NCBI RefSeq assembly: GCF_028561755.1
Contig: NZ_JAQQTD010000008.1
Span: forward strand, 1 to 64,000
Length of the DNA: 64,000 bases
Direction of reading: 5' to 3'
From: Altibacter sp. HG106
GTDB taxonomy: Bacteria; Bacteroidota; Bacteroidia; Flavobacteriales; Flavobacteriaceae
Positions 23,709 to 30,401 of this stretch are shown piece by piece (position 1 is the stretch's first letter; the number at the start of each line of letters is the position of its first letter). Under the pieces are notes generated by a model. The model worked only from the letters and a program-made list of their open reading frames with translations, was not told the origin of the DNA and made no database searches. The position numbers were made by a program, and so were the translations under genes.

Positions 23709-24146
23709 TTAAAAAGGTGCAGCACCTTTTACTTTCACTCCCATTGAACGTGCAGTACCGGCTACCATTTTCATAGCAGACTCAACGGTAAATGCATTTA
23801 AATCGGGCATTTTGTCTTCAGCAATTGCACGAACCTGATCCCAAGAAATGGTCGCCACTTTACGTGCGTGAGGTTCACCAGAACCTTTCTTCACTTTGGC
23901 AGCTTCCAAAATCTGCACTGCTGCGGGAGGTGTTTTAATGACGAAGTCAAACGACTTATCCTTGTACACCGTAATCACAACAGGAAGTACTTTACCTTGC
24001 TTATCTTGAGTTCGGCCGTTAAATTGCTTACAGAACTCCATGATATTAACACCGGCAGCACCTAAAGCGGGTCCAACTGGAGGGGACGGATTCGCCGCAC
24101 CACCACGAACTTGCAACTTTACTACTTTATCTACTTCTTTTGCCAT
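23709..24146 (-). CDS. rplK: 50S ribosomal protein uL11
   Basis: A 145-residue protein of the GTPase-associated centre. It carries the N-terminal proline-rich [20 protein letters not shown] motif and the C-terminal RNA-binding domain ending ARSMGVKV. It follows nusG by 68 bases. Confidence 0.97.
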   Translation of the reverse strand: MAKEVDKVVKLQVRGGAANPSPPVGPALGAAGVNIMEFCKQFNGRTQDKQGKVLPVVITVYKDKSFDFVIKTPPAAVQILEAAKVKKGSGEPHARKVATISWDQVRAIAEDKMPDLNAFTVESAMKMVAGTARSMGVKVKGAAPF

Positions 24147-24214
24147 TGTTTAAATTTTACTGCGATTTTTCCTTATGTGGAAGCTAAAGAAAAAACCTAT
24201 TTATAGCGTAACAA

Positions 24215-24769
24215 TTATATTTTCTCTACTTGCATGTAACTTAACTCCAGCGGAGTTTTTCTTCCGAAGATCTTCACCATCACCTCAAGCTTGCGCTTTT
24301 CTTCATTGATCTTCTCTACGGAACCGTTAAAGCCGTTGAACGGTCCATCGATTACCTTTACTGTTTCTCCAATCACATACGGTATGTTTACGTTCTCGTC
24401 CTTCACCGCAAGTTCATCGACTTTACCGAGCATTCGATTCACCTCTGATTGTCGCAACGGAACAGGATCGCCTCCTTTAGTTTCTCCTAAGAAGCCAATC
24501 ACCCCATTGATCGATTTAATAATATGTGGTATCTCACCAGCCAGACTTGCTTGAATCATGATATATCCGGGAAAGTAAACACGTTCTTTATTTACCTTTT
24601 TCCCGTTTCGGATCTGCACTACTTTTTCGGTAGGCACCAACACTTGTTCAATGTAGTCTTCCAGCTCCAATCGGGTAATTTCGGTTTCGATATAAGATTT
24701 AATCTTATTCTCCTGCCCGCTTACCGAACGAACCACATACCAATTTTTTGTACTCTTCGTTTCAGCCAT
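24215..24769 (-). CDS. nusG: Transcription termination/antitermination factor NusG
   Basis: A 184-residue elongation factor that binds RNA polymerase through its NGN domain (KNWYVVRSVSGQENKIKSYI) and couples to ribosome or Rho through a C-terminal KOW domain (VIDGPFNGFNGSVEKIN). It lies 11 bases after secE, the usual pairing. Confidence 0.96.
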   Translation of the reverse strand: MAETKSTKNWYVVRSVSGQENKIKSYIETEITRLELEDYIEQVLVPTEKVVQIRNGKKVNKERVYFPGYIMIQASLAGEIPHIIKSINGVIGFLGETKGGDPVPLRQSEVNRMLGKVDELAVKDENVNIPYVIGETVKVIDGPFNGFNGSVEKINEEKRKLEVMVKIFGRKTPLELSYMQVEKI

Positions 24770-24780
24770 CTCTCTCCAGA

Positions 24781-24969
24781 TTACGATTTAATCCAATCGA
24801 AGTACAGTCCGATCAATTTGCTGAAAACCGTATCTACACCCCAGATAGCCAAGGCCAACACTACTGAAAATGCTGCCACCACAACGGTAAGACGTTGCGC
24901 TTCTGCCCAGCTAGGCCAAGTAACATGGTTTTTCAACTCGTTGTATGATTCTTTGATGTAGTCTACCAT
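24781..24969 (-). CDS. secE: Preprotein translocase subunit SecE
   Basis: A 62-residue single-span membrane protein of the SecYEG channel. The amphipathic motif ESYNELKNHVTWPSWAEAQ precedes one hydrophobic helix (VVVAAFSVVLALAIWGV). The short one-helix form is normal outside gammaproteobacteria. It lies between tRNA-Trp and nusG. Confidence 0.95.
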   Translation of the reverse strand: MVDYIKESYNELKNHVTWPSWAEAQRLTVVVAAFSVVLALAIWGVDTVFSKLIGLYFDWIKS

Positions 24970-25004
24970 TGTAAAAATATTTTATTCGGATTTTAATCTC
25001 CTAG

Positions 25005-25077
25005 CACGGGTTGAGAGACTCGAACTCCCGACACCTGGTTTTGGAGACCAGTGCTCTACCAACTGAGCTAAACCCGT
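25005..25077 (-). tRNA. tRNA-Trp (CCA anticodon)
   Basis: A 73-base cloverleaf. The acceptor pairs ACGGGTT with AACCCGT, the anticodon stem-loop is CTGGT-CTCCAAA-ACCAG with anticodon CCA, and the T loop is GTTCGAG. The 3' CCA is not encoded. It lies between tuf and secE, as in many bacteria. Confidence 0.97.
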
Positions 25078-25128
25078 AAACCAACACGATCAACGATCAT
25101 GTTTTTTATATTATTAGGAGGCTTCATC

Positions 25129-25146
25129 TTGGTAGCACGCTACCAA
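25129..25146 (-). other. 18-bp palindrome in the tuf to tRNA-Trp spacer
   Basis: TTGGTAGC and GCTACCAA flank a 2-base centre. The same 160-base spacer also holds an imperfect long hairpin (AAGTC/AAGG arms, about 25183-25224). Without a T run, a processing signal or protein site is likelier than a terminator. Confidence 0.45.
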
Positions 25147-25238
25147 CGCTGTGCCGCCTGTTACAGAAACCCCTTAAACAAAAGTCAAGGCATCCTGCGA
25201 ATGCAAGACACCTTAAGACTTTTATATAGTACCTGTAA

Positions 25239-26426
25239 TTAGTCTAGGATTTCAGTTACCTGTCCTGCACCCACTGTTCTACCACCTTCACGGATAGCGA
25301 AACGCAATCCTACATTCAAGGCGATAGGCTGGATAAGGTCTACGGTAATTGTAAGGTTATCACCTGGCATTACCATTTCAACTCCGTCAGGTAAGTTGAT
25401 GTTTCCTGTTACGTCAGTCGTACGTACGTAGAACTGCGGACGGTAGTTATCGTGGAATGGTGTGTGACGACCACCTTCTTCTTTCTTAAGGATATACACC
25501 TCAGCTTTAAACTTAGCGTGTGGTGTTACAGAACCAGGCTTGGTAATTACCATACCACGCTTAATGTCTGTTTTTTCAATACCACGAAGTAAGATACCTA
25601 CGTTATCTCCAGCTTCTCCACGGTCAAGGATCTTACGGAACATCTCTACTCCGGTGATCGTTGAGGTAAGCTTTTCAGCACCCATACCGATAATTTCTAC
25701 AGGGTCTCCAGTGTTTGCAACACCTGTTTCGATACGACCGGTTGCAACCGTACCACGACCTGTAATAGAGAATACATCTTCGATAGGCATCAAGAAAGGC
25801 TTGTCTACTTCACGAGTTGGCTCTTCGATCCAAGAGTCTACTGCCTCCATTAATTCAAGTACAGTATCTACCCATTTTTGCTCACCGTTCAAAGCACCAA
25901 GTGCAGAACCAGCGATCACTGGACCGTTATCTCCATCATACTCATAGAAAGAAAGCAAGTCACGGATTTCCATCTCAACAAGCTCTAAAAGCTCCTCATC
26001 ATCTACCATGTCTACTTTGTTCATGAACACAACGATACGAGGAATTCCAACCTGGCGTCCTAAAAGGATGTGCTCACGCGTTTGTGGCATAGGTCCATCC
26101 GTCGCAGCAACAACAAGAATCGCACCGTCCATCTGAGCAGCACCTGTTACCATGTTCTTTACATAGTCGGCGTGACCAGGACAGTCTACGTGTGCGTAGT
26201 GACGGTTCTGAGTTTGATATTCAACGTGTGAAGAGTTGATCGTAATCCCTCTTTCTTTTTCCTCAGGTGCGTTATCGATTTGATCGAAAGAACGTGCTTC
26301 TGAATAACCGGCATCTGCCAATACCTTAGTAATGGCAGCTGTCAATGTAGTTTTACCGTGGTCTACGTGTCCAATAGTCCCCACGTTCAAGTGAGGCTTC
26401 GACCGATCGAATGTTTCTTTAGCCAT
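25239..26426 (-). CDS. tuf: Elongation factor Tu
   Basis: A 395-residue GTPase that delivers aminoacyl-tRNA to the ribosome. The P-loop GHVDHGKT is at 19-26, followed by DCPGHADY and NKVDMVDD. Length is normal. The gene lies directly after tRNA-Gly and tRNA-Thr on the same strand and before tRNA-Trp, and is probably co-transcribed from the promoter at 26755-26786. The leader has no Shine-Dalgarno sequence. Confidence 0.98.
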   Translation of the reverse strand: MAKETFDRSKPHLNVGTIGHVDHGKTTLTAAITKVLADAGYSEARSFDQIDNAPEEKERGITINSSHVEYQTQNRHYAHVDCPGHADYVKNMVTGAAQMDGAILVVAATDGPMPQTREHILLGRQVGIPRIVVFMNKVDMVDDEELLELVEMEIRDLLSFYEYDGDNGPVIAGSALGALNGEQKWVDTVLELMEAVDSWIEEPTREVDKPFLMPIEDVFSITGRGTVATGRIETGVANTGDPVEIIGMGAEKLTSTITGVEMFRKILDRGEAGDNVGILLRGIEKTDIKRGMVITKPGSVTPHAKFKAEVYILKKEEGGRHTPFHDNYRPQFYVRTTDVTGNINLPDGVEMVMPGDNLTITVDLIQPIALNVGLRFAIREGGRTVGAGQVTEILD

Positions 26427-26480
26427 TTTGTATTAATTTAATCTTAGTTATAATTTAGTGTTCTATTTATTACATCGTTG

Positions 26481-26552
26481 AGCCAATGAGGGGATTTGAA
26501 CCCCTGACCTCTTCCTTACCAAGGAAACGCTCTACCCCTGAGCTACACCGGC
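26481..26552 (-). tRNA. tRNA-Thr (GGT anticodon)
   Basis: A 72-base cloverleaf. The acceptor GCCGGTG pairs with CATTGGC, including two G-T pairs. The anticodon loop TTGGTAA gives GGT, and the T arm is GGGGTTCAAATCCCC. It lies 54 bases before tuf. Confidence 0.96.
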
Positions 26553-26610
26553 GTAAAGATTGTTCTTTCTCTGTTTGAGAAGAAGCCGTTGTTCGTAAAA
26601 ACAACCTTAG

Positions 26611-26683
26611 AGCGGGAGACCGGGTTCGAACCGGCGACATTCAGCTTGGAAGGCTGACGCTCTACCAACTGAGCTACTCCCGC
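26611..26683 (-). tRNA. tRNA-Gly (TCC anticodon)
   Basis: A 73-base cloverleaf. The acceptor GCGGGAG pairs with CTCCCGC and the anticodon loop CTTCCAA gives TCC. It is the first gene after the strong promoter at 26755-26786. Confidence 0.96.
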
Positions 26684-26754
26684 ATTTTATCCTGATTCCT
26701 CAAGAAAGGTTTTTCAATATGTCAAAATGATGTGTACAACATCAAAAAGGCGTG

Positions 26755-26786
26755 CAAAGATAGCGATATTCAACTAGGTTTCAAAA
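26755..26786 (-). promoter_or_regulatory. Strong promoter for tRNA-Gly, tRNA-Thr and tuf
   Basis: On the minus strand TTTTG (26786-26782) is followed by 19 bases and then TATCTTTG (26762-26755). This is a full match to the Bacteroidota -33/-7 arrangement. It lies 72 bases before tRNA-Gly, inside the tRNA cluster. Confidence 0.8.
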
Positions 26787-26856
26787 TTCTAATGCAGAAT
26801 AATATAGAACCAAGGCACTTATCTCAAAGTGCATCCATACTTGCACCGCACTTTTA

Positions 26857-26940
26857 GGATTACCTCGCTATGCTAGGTGATCCTGGATTGGTGACCCAAT
26901 CCAAAGAATTTTCAATCAAAGCCTTACAAAAGCGAGCTTT
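26857..26940 (-). repeat. 84-bp structured repeat, copy 2
   Basis: This copy nearly matches the one at 26972-27055; the few differences lie in one hairpin loop. On the minus strand it has AAAGC-TC-GCTTT, then GGATTGG-GTCA-CCAATCC, then GGAT.ACC...GGT.ATCC. It lies between tRNA-Tyr and tRNA-Gly. Confidence 0.85.
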
Positions 26941-26971
26941 CATTTGCTTATCAATATTCAAGGAACATCAT

Positions 26972-27055
26972 GGATTACCTCGTTACACTCGGTGATCCTG
27001 GATTGGTGACCCAATCCAAAGAATTTTCAATCAAAGCCTTACAAAAGCGAGCTTT
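26972..27055 (-). repeat. 84-bp structured repeat, copy 1
   Basis: Direct repeat of 26857-26940 with a 115-base period. On the transcript it is the first copy after tRNA-Tyr. The inner helix reads GT-GTA-AC here and GC-ATA-GC in the other copy, a compensatory change that supports RNA structure. Confidence 0.85.
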
Positions 27056-27080
27056 TGACAGCTTCTTCGAAAATTCTTGG

Positions 27081-27163
27081 TGGGGAGAGCAGGATTCGAA
27101 CCTGCGAAGTTAAAAAACAACAGATTTACAGTCTGTCCTCGTTGGCCGCTTGAGTATCTCCCC
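27081..27163 (-). tRNA. tRNA-Tyr (GTA anticodon)
   Basis: An 83-base class II tRNA. The acceptor GGGGAGA pairs with TCTCCCC, the anticodon stem-loop ACAGA-CTGTAAA-TCTGT gives GTA, and there is a variable arm. The CCA end is not encoded. Confidence 0.96.
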
Positions 27164-27210
27164 TAAGCCTTTCAATATTAAAAAAGAACGTTTAAATGCT
27201 CTTAAAAAAG

Positions 27211-27284
27211 AGCCGATGAAGGGACTCGAACCCCCGACCCCGAGATTACAAATCACGTGCTCTAGCCAGCTGAGCTACATCGGC
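27211..27284 (-). tRNA. tRNA-Thr (TGT anticodon)
   Basis: A 74-base cloverleaf. The acceptor GCCGATG pairs with CATCGGC and the loop TTTGTAA gives TGT. The anticodon stem CGTGA/TCTCG contains one T-T mismatch in the middle. This is the first tRNA of the Thr-Tyr-Gly-Thr series. Confidence 0.95.
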
Positions 27285-27317
27285 CGTTACGTCCTTTTCT
27301 ATGTGAACTTTTCAGCA

Positions 27318-27345
27318 TAAAAAAGTCCGCTATTTCTAACGGACT
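27318..27345 (-). terminator. Terminator after hpf
   Basis: On the minus strand AGTCCGTTA pairs with TAGCGGACT (one G-T pair) around a GAAA tetraloop and is followed by six T's. It separates hpf from the tRNA cluster. Confidence 0.8.
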
Positions 27346-27346
27346 G

Positions 27347-27354
27347 CAAATGTA
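27347..27354 (-). promoter_or_regulatory. Candidate TACATTTG promoter box for tRNA-Thr/tRNA-Tyr
   Basis: TACATTTG fits TAnnTTTG and is the only candidate box seen between hpf and tRNA-Thr. It lies one base upstream of the hpf terminator stem, so transcripts would begin within that hairpin. No well-placed TTG was found upstream. Confidence 0.4.
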
Positions 27355-27396
27355 TGTAAATATTTTATTCTAAAAAATTTTTTCAATAAAATTTCA

Positions 27397-27699
27397 TTAG
27401 GCATGTGCCCTTTGTTTTTGTTTTCGTTTTTTCAGTTGTCGTTCGAGCGATTGAATGCATTCATCTGTAGCGGCTTCAAAGGTTTTCGCCTCTTTCTTAC
27501 AAATCAGATCTCCGCCAGGAATACTGATTAAAATTTCTGTGTGCTTGTTCTCTTTTTCGCTGGTCTTCTGAACTTTCAGAAATACATCGGCAAAAATAAT
27601 TCGGTCGTAAAATTGTTCCAGTTTGGAAAGTCTTTTTTCAATGAATTGAACGAGTTTGACATCCGCTGCAAAATTTGGGGCTTGCACATTTACTTTCAT
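27397..27699 (-). CDS. hpf: Ribosome hibernation-promoting factor, short form
   Basis: A 100-residue HPF/RaiA-type protein that binds the decoding region of idle ribosomes. The N-terminal VQAPNFAADVKLVQFIEKRL and the basic C-terminal tail (QLKKRKQKQRAHA) fit the short family members, which lack a dimerisation domain. It follows xerC by 23 bases and is probably part of an rpsU-xerC-hpf unit, so a ribosome protein and a hibernation factor share regulation (inference). Confidence 0.92.
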   Translation of the reverse strand: MKVNVQAPNFAADVKLVQFIEKRLSKLEQFYDRIIFADVFLKVQKTSEKENKHTEILISIPGGDLICKKEAKTFEAATDECIQSLERQLKKRKQKQRAHA

Positions 27700-27722
27700 A
27701 CGCGAAGATTTAGGTTACTGAT

Positions 27723-28613
27723 TTATTTTGAATTCCTAGGGTGCGCATCCTGATAGACCTGCTTTAACTTTGCTATACTATTGTGTGTATAGACCTGTGT
27801 CGCAGCCAGACTGGTATGCCCTAGTAGTTCTTTGACCGCTGTTAGATCAGCACCTTCATTCAACAGGTGGGTTGCGAAGGAATGCCGAAGAATATGCGGA
27901 CTTCTTTTTACTTTCACTGAGGTCTTACTAAAATAATTATTTATCACGCGATACACAAGTGTTTCGTAGACTTTTACCCCTTTTTCTGTAAGAAACAAAT
28001 AAGCATCATCCACAATATCAGGAAGTTGTTGTCGTTCTCGAAGATAACGCTCGATGGTTTCCGCTACGGAAGGAAGCAAAGGTATCAATCGCTCTTTATT
28101 CCGTTTTCCTAACACTTTGATCGTTCGATTTTCCAGAGAAATAGCGCTTCGTTTCAAATGTACCAGTTCGGCCCGTCGCATCCCGGAAGCATAAAACAGC
28201 TCGACCATCAGCTTGTTCCGGGTGCCCTCAAACCCTTCTTCCTCATTTAGCAAGGCTATTACAGCTTCAATCTCTTGTTGTGAAAAGGGTATTTGAACTT
28301 TTTTTTTGGTTTTTAATGCCTTATGCTGAAGCAGTGGATTGACATCCATTTGCTTGGTCTTCAGCAAAAACTTAAAATACGCTTGCAGCGATGATATTTT
28401 ACGATTAACGCTTCGGTTGGAAACTCCCGCCTCGACCAACTGCACCATCCATTGGCGAATGATCGAATACGATACTTCATTGAGGTTTTCATACCCGTAT
28501 TCTTCCGAAGCAAAGGCGGCAAACTCAGAAAGATCTTTGAGGTAGGCCGTAAGGGTATGTTTACTGTATTTTTTCTCTAGTGAAAGGTATTCATGGAAGT
28601 CGGTATAGGACAT
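27723..28613 (-). CDS. xerC: Tyrosine recombinase XerC/XerD
   Basis: A 296-residue site-specific recombinase that resolves chromosome dimers at dif. The N-terminal SAM-like core-binding domain spans about 1-90. Catalytic residues are all present: R146 (GMRRAEL), K170, H240 and R243 (SPHILRHSF), H266 (LLGHTS) and Y275 (ATQVYTH). Whether it is XerC or XerD cannot be settled from one gene. It is part of rpsU-xerC-hpf; the T run of the rpsU terminator directly abuts its start codon. Confidence 0.9.
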   Translation of the reverse strand: MSYTDFHEYLSLEKKYSKHTLTAYLKDLSEFAAFASEEYGYENLNEVSYSIIRQWMVQLVEAGVSNRSVNRKISSLQAYFKFLLKTKQMDVNPLLQHKALKTKKKVQIPFSQQEIEAVIALLNEEEGFEGTRNKLMVELFYASGMRRAELVHLKRSAISLENRTIKVLGKRNKERLIPLLPSVAETIERYLRERQQLPDIVDDAYLFLTEKGVKVYETLVYRVINNYFSKTSVKVKRSPHILRHSFATHLLNEGADLTAVKELLGHTSLAATQVYTHNSIAKLKQVYQDAHPRNSK

Positions 28614-28653
28614 AAAAAAACCGTTGGTATGTAAAGATACAAAACCAACGGTT
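28614..28653 (-). terminator. Terminator between rpsU and xerC
   Basis: AACCGTTGGT and ACCAACGGTT form a perfect 10-bp stem (28644-28653 with 28619-28628) with a 15-base loop. A T run of seven follows on the minus strand and ends one base before the xerC ATG. Confidence 0.8.
28631..28638 (-). promoter_or_regulatory. Candidate TATCTTTA box in the terminator loop, for xerC
   Basis: TATCTTTA matches TAnnTTTG except for the last base and lies wholly in the loop of the rpsU terminator hairpin. Transcription would start near 28624, within the 3' arm, leaving a leader of about 11 bases for xerC. Confidence 0.35.
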
Positions 28654-28677
28654 AGTATATGATATCAAAACAAACGT

Positions 28678-28872
28678 TTAGATCTCTTCCTGATCACGTA
28701 AGGTCTGAATATATTTTGCTTTTTCCACTTCCTTTCTGCGCTTTACAGATGGTTTCGTGAACTGCTGGCGACTGCGCAACTGGCGCATGGTCCCGGTACG
28801 GTCAAATTTACGCTTGAAACGCTTCAGGGCTCTGTCGATATTTTCTCCGTCTTTAACTGGTATAATTAACAT
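28678..28872 (-). CDS. rpsU: 30S ribosomal protein bS21
   Basis: A 64-residue basic ribosomal protein (MLIIPVKDGENIDRALKRFK). The start at 28872 is chosen over an ATG 11 codons upstream because family members begin MLIIPVKDG, because a Shine-Dalgarno sequence lies seven bases before it, and because the upstream ATG would lie at or before the transcription start. In Bacteroidota bS21 is known to help hide the anti-Shine-Dalgarno sequence on the 30S, and its own mRNA keeps a strong Shine-Dalgarno for feedback control. The sequence here matches that pattern. Confidence 0.95.
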   Translation of the reverse strand: MLIIPVKDGENIDRALKRFKRKFDRTGTMRQLRSRQQFTKPSVKRRKEVEKAKYIQTLRDQEEI

Positions 28873-28879
28873 AGTGTCA

Positions 28880-28888
28880 TCACCTCCT
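28880..28888 (-). promoter_or_regulatory. Strong Shine-Dalgarno of rpsU
   Basis: AGGAGGTGA stands seven bases before the rpsU ATG. It is a nearly full complement of the 16S tail. Leaders of prfC, tuf, rplL and rpoB in this window show nothing like it. Confidence 0.9.
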
Positions 28889-28902
28889 CTCTTTTGGGAC
28901 GG

Positions 28903-28910
28903 CAAAGATA
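28903..28910 (-). promoter_or_regulatory. TATCTTTG box for rpsU
   Basis: A consensus TATCTTTG on the minus strand. A transcription start near 28896 gives a leader of about 25 bases that is nearly filled by the Shine-Dalgarno sequence. No TTG at ideal spacing is seen. Confidence 0.6.
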
Positions 28911-28950
28911 CAAACTTAAAATCAATAAAATAACGACAGTGTATAAAAAA

Positions 28951-30381
28951 TTACTCTTTGAACAACGTAGCGCGTCGCGTGAGGTCCTGAATTAACTTCT
29001 CTTCTTCTTCACTTTCCAACAACACATTGTAATTCTTCCAGAAGCGTTCGTTGTAGGGCCGACTCGAAAAAATGTCTGCTGACCAGTCTTGTTGACGTGT
29101 TTTCATGACTTGTGTTGAATCACTAATAATTTCCGTAAACAAGATCTCTTGTACCGTATAATAAAACTGCTCTTCTCGCGCATTCTTTACAGCCCGCTCG
29201 TCTTTAGGTTGGTCTGAAGAACGATCACCAACCTTGACTAGCTTGGGCGTTTCGTAATAAATATAACTCGGATACATTTTATCGTTATACTCACGATACG
29301 TCATAACCAACTTATGATTCACCAGAGTGTCGAACAAACTTTTGCTTCTGCTGCGCTGTGCCTTCGAGGCAGCGATGAGTTCATACTCTACCTTCTTAAT
29401 GGCGAAGTTGTCCCAGTAAATATACATCCAACCCTGGGCTTCAAATCCTTCGTTATAGACACCGGGGGTGTTCAGGCCAATGTAATCTTCGCTTTTAGAT
29501 ATTTTTATTTTATACAATTTACGATCGTTTTCCACTAAGATAGTATCTAAGGTAAACTGATGGGTTTTCAGCACATCTTTTCCCAATAGCGCGCGTGACG
29601 CATTTGCGTTTCGCACCAAATTCAACTTACCTTTGAAAAGACGATCGAGTCCGTTGATACGGCGGTCGTTCCATCGAATAGCTTCCACGAGGGAAGCGGT
29701 TTCTATGGTATCCCGGTCTAATTTCTTCGAACGCAAATCCAGATCGTTTCCGCGGTATTTCAGATAAGCGGAATACGAAAACAAGCTATCGACATCACGC
29801 AAGTCATAACTCTTTCTGATTTCATCTACATTAACCTTTAGGTTGTCTTCGGCGCCAGAGGCATAGCTGGAATCATAGAGTGTCAAGGCACTTTCAATGA
29901 GCCATTTGAACTGCCGTTTGTTCCGCTCCTTATGTCGTAAGAATCCTTTTTGAAGATACGGTTCCTCTGGCAGGTTGTCGGGCAACTCCTCTATGGCGCG
30001 CAATACAATTTCGTTACCGGTTTTAGGGCGCGTTTCGGCCACCACCAACACTTCATCTAAGGAGGCTATGTCTTCTTCCAGAAAAATATCCATGCTCTCT
30101 TCAAACGCACCCACTGTGGTCTTAAAACTCTTATACCCAATGGAGGAAATAATCAAGGTATCGTTTTCAAGCGTTCGCGGAACCGTCAAGGAAAAATTCC
30201 CGTCGGCATTACTAATCGTACCGATCGTCGTGTTTTTTACGTATACACTGGCGTTTTCAATGGGCATATAGGTAAGAAAATCGACTACCTTACTTTTCAA
30301 TTCGATTTGCGCTTGCGCGGCAACGCTTGCACCGACAAAAAACAAGATCAGGAGAAAACGGGAAAGGTGATTGGGGTTCAT
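28951..30381 (-). CDS. CarboxypepD_reg-like domain protein, exported
   Basis: A 476-residue protein with a signal peptide (LSRFLLILFFVGASVAAQAQ). A carboxypeptidase-type regulatory beta-sandwich follows at about residues 26-110 (TTIGTISNADGNFSLTVP, SSIGYKS). The long C-terminal part has no family I can name, though it resembles conserved Bacteroidota outer-membrane or periplasmic proteins. Such regulatory domains often occur in TonB-linked proteins, but no TonB barrel is seen here. It follows the acyl-CoA dehydrogenase by 20 bases on the same strand. Confidence 0.75.
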   Translation of the reverse strand: MNPNHLSRFLLILFFVGASVAAQAQIELKSKVVDFLTYMPIENASVYVKNTTIGTISNADGNFSLTVPRTLENDTLIISSIGYKSFKTTVGAFEESMDIFLEEDIASLDEVLVVAETRPKTGNEIVLRAIEELPDNLPEEPYLQKGFLRHKERNKRQFKWLIESALTLYDSSYASGAEDNLKVNVDEIRKSYDLRDVDSLFSYSAYLKYRGNDLDLRSKKLDRDTIETASLVEAIRWNDRRINGLDRLFKGKLNLVRNANASRALLGKDVLKTHQFTLDTILVENDRKLYKIKISKSEDYIGLNTPGVYNEGFEAQGWMYIYWDNFAIKKVEYELIAASKAQRSRSKSLFDTLVNHKLVMTYREYNDKMYPSYIYYETPKLVKVGDRSSDQPKDERAVKNAREEQFYYTVQEILFTEIISDSTQVMKTRQQDWSADIFSSRPYNERFWKNYNVLLESEEEEKLIQDLTRRATLFKE

Positions 30382-30401
30382 GGTTGTTACGTTTTAGGAA
30401 G

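Larger units (their letters stand above)
26787..27080 (-). other. tRNA-Tyr to tRNA-Gly spacer
   Basis: This stretch has no gene. It holds the two 84-bp repeats, and just after tRNA-Tyr an arm (ACCAAGAATTTTC) that can pair with the GAAAATTCTTTGG inside the first repeat. Near 26815-26855 further short GTGC/GCAC inverted repeats are seen. No open frame is supported. Confidence 0.6.

Noticed and set aside
25129-25146. Terminator between tuf and tRNA-Trp.
   Set aside because: The palindrome has only a 2-base centre and no T run on either strand.
26857-27055. CRISPR-like array in the tRNA spacer.
   Set aside because: Only two long units exist, the spacer between them is 31 bases, and no cas gene is near. 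Hairpin-bearing repeats explain it better.
27723-28613. Tyrosine recombinase next to tRNA genes as a sign of an integrated element.
   Set aside because: Between rpsU and hpf, with all catalytic residues and ordinary composition, it reads as the housekeeping Xer recombinase. No att-like repeats of the tRNA ends were seen.
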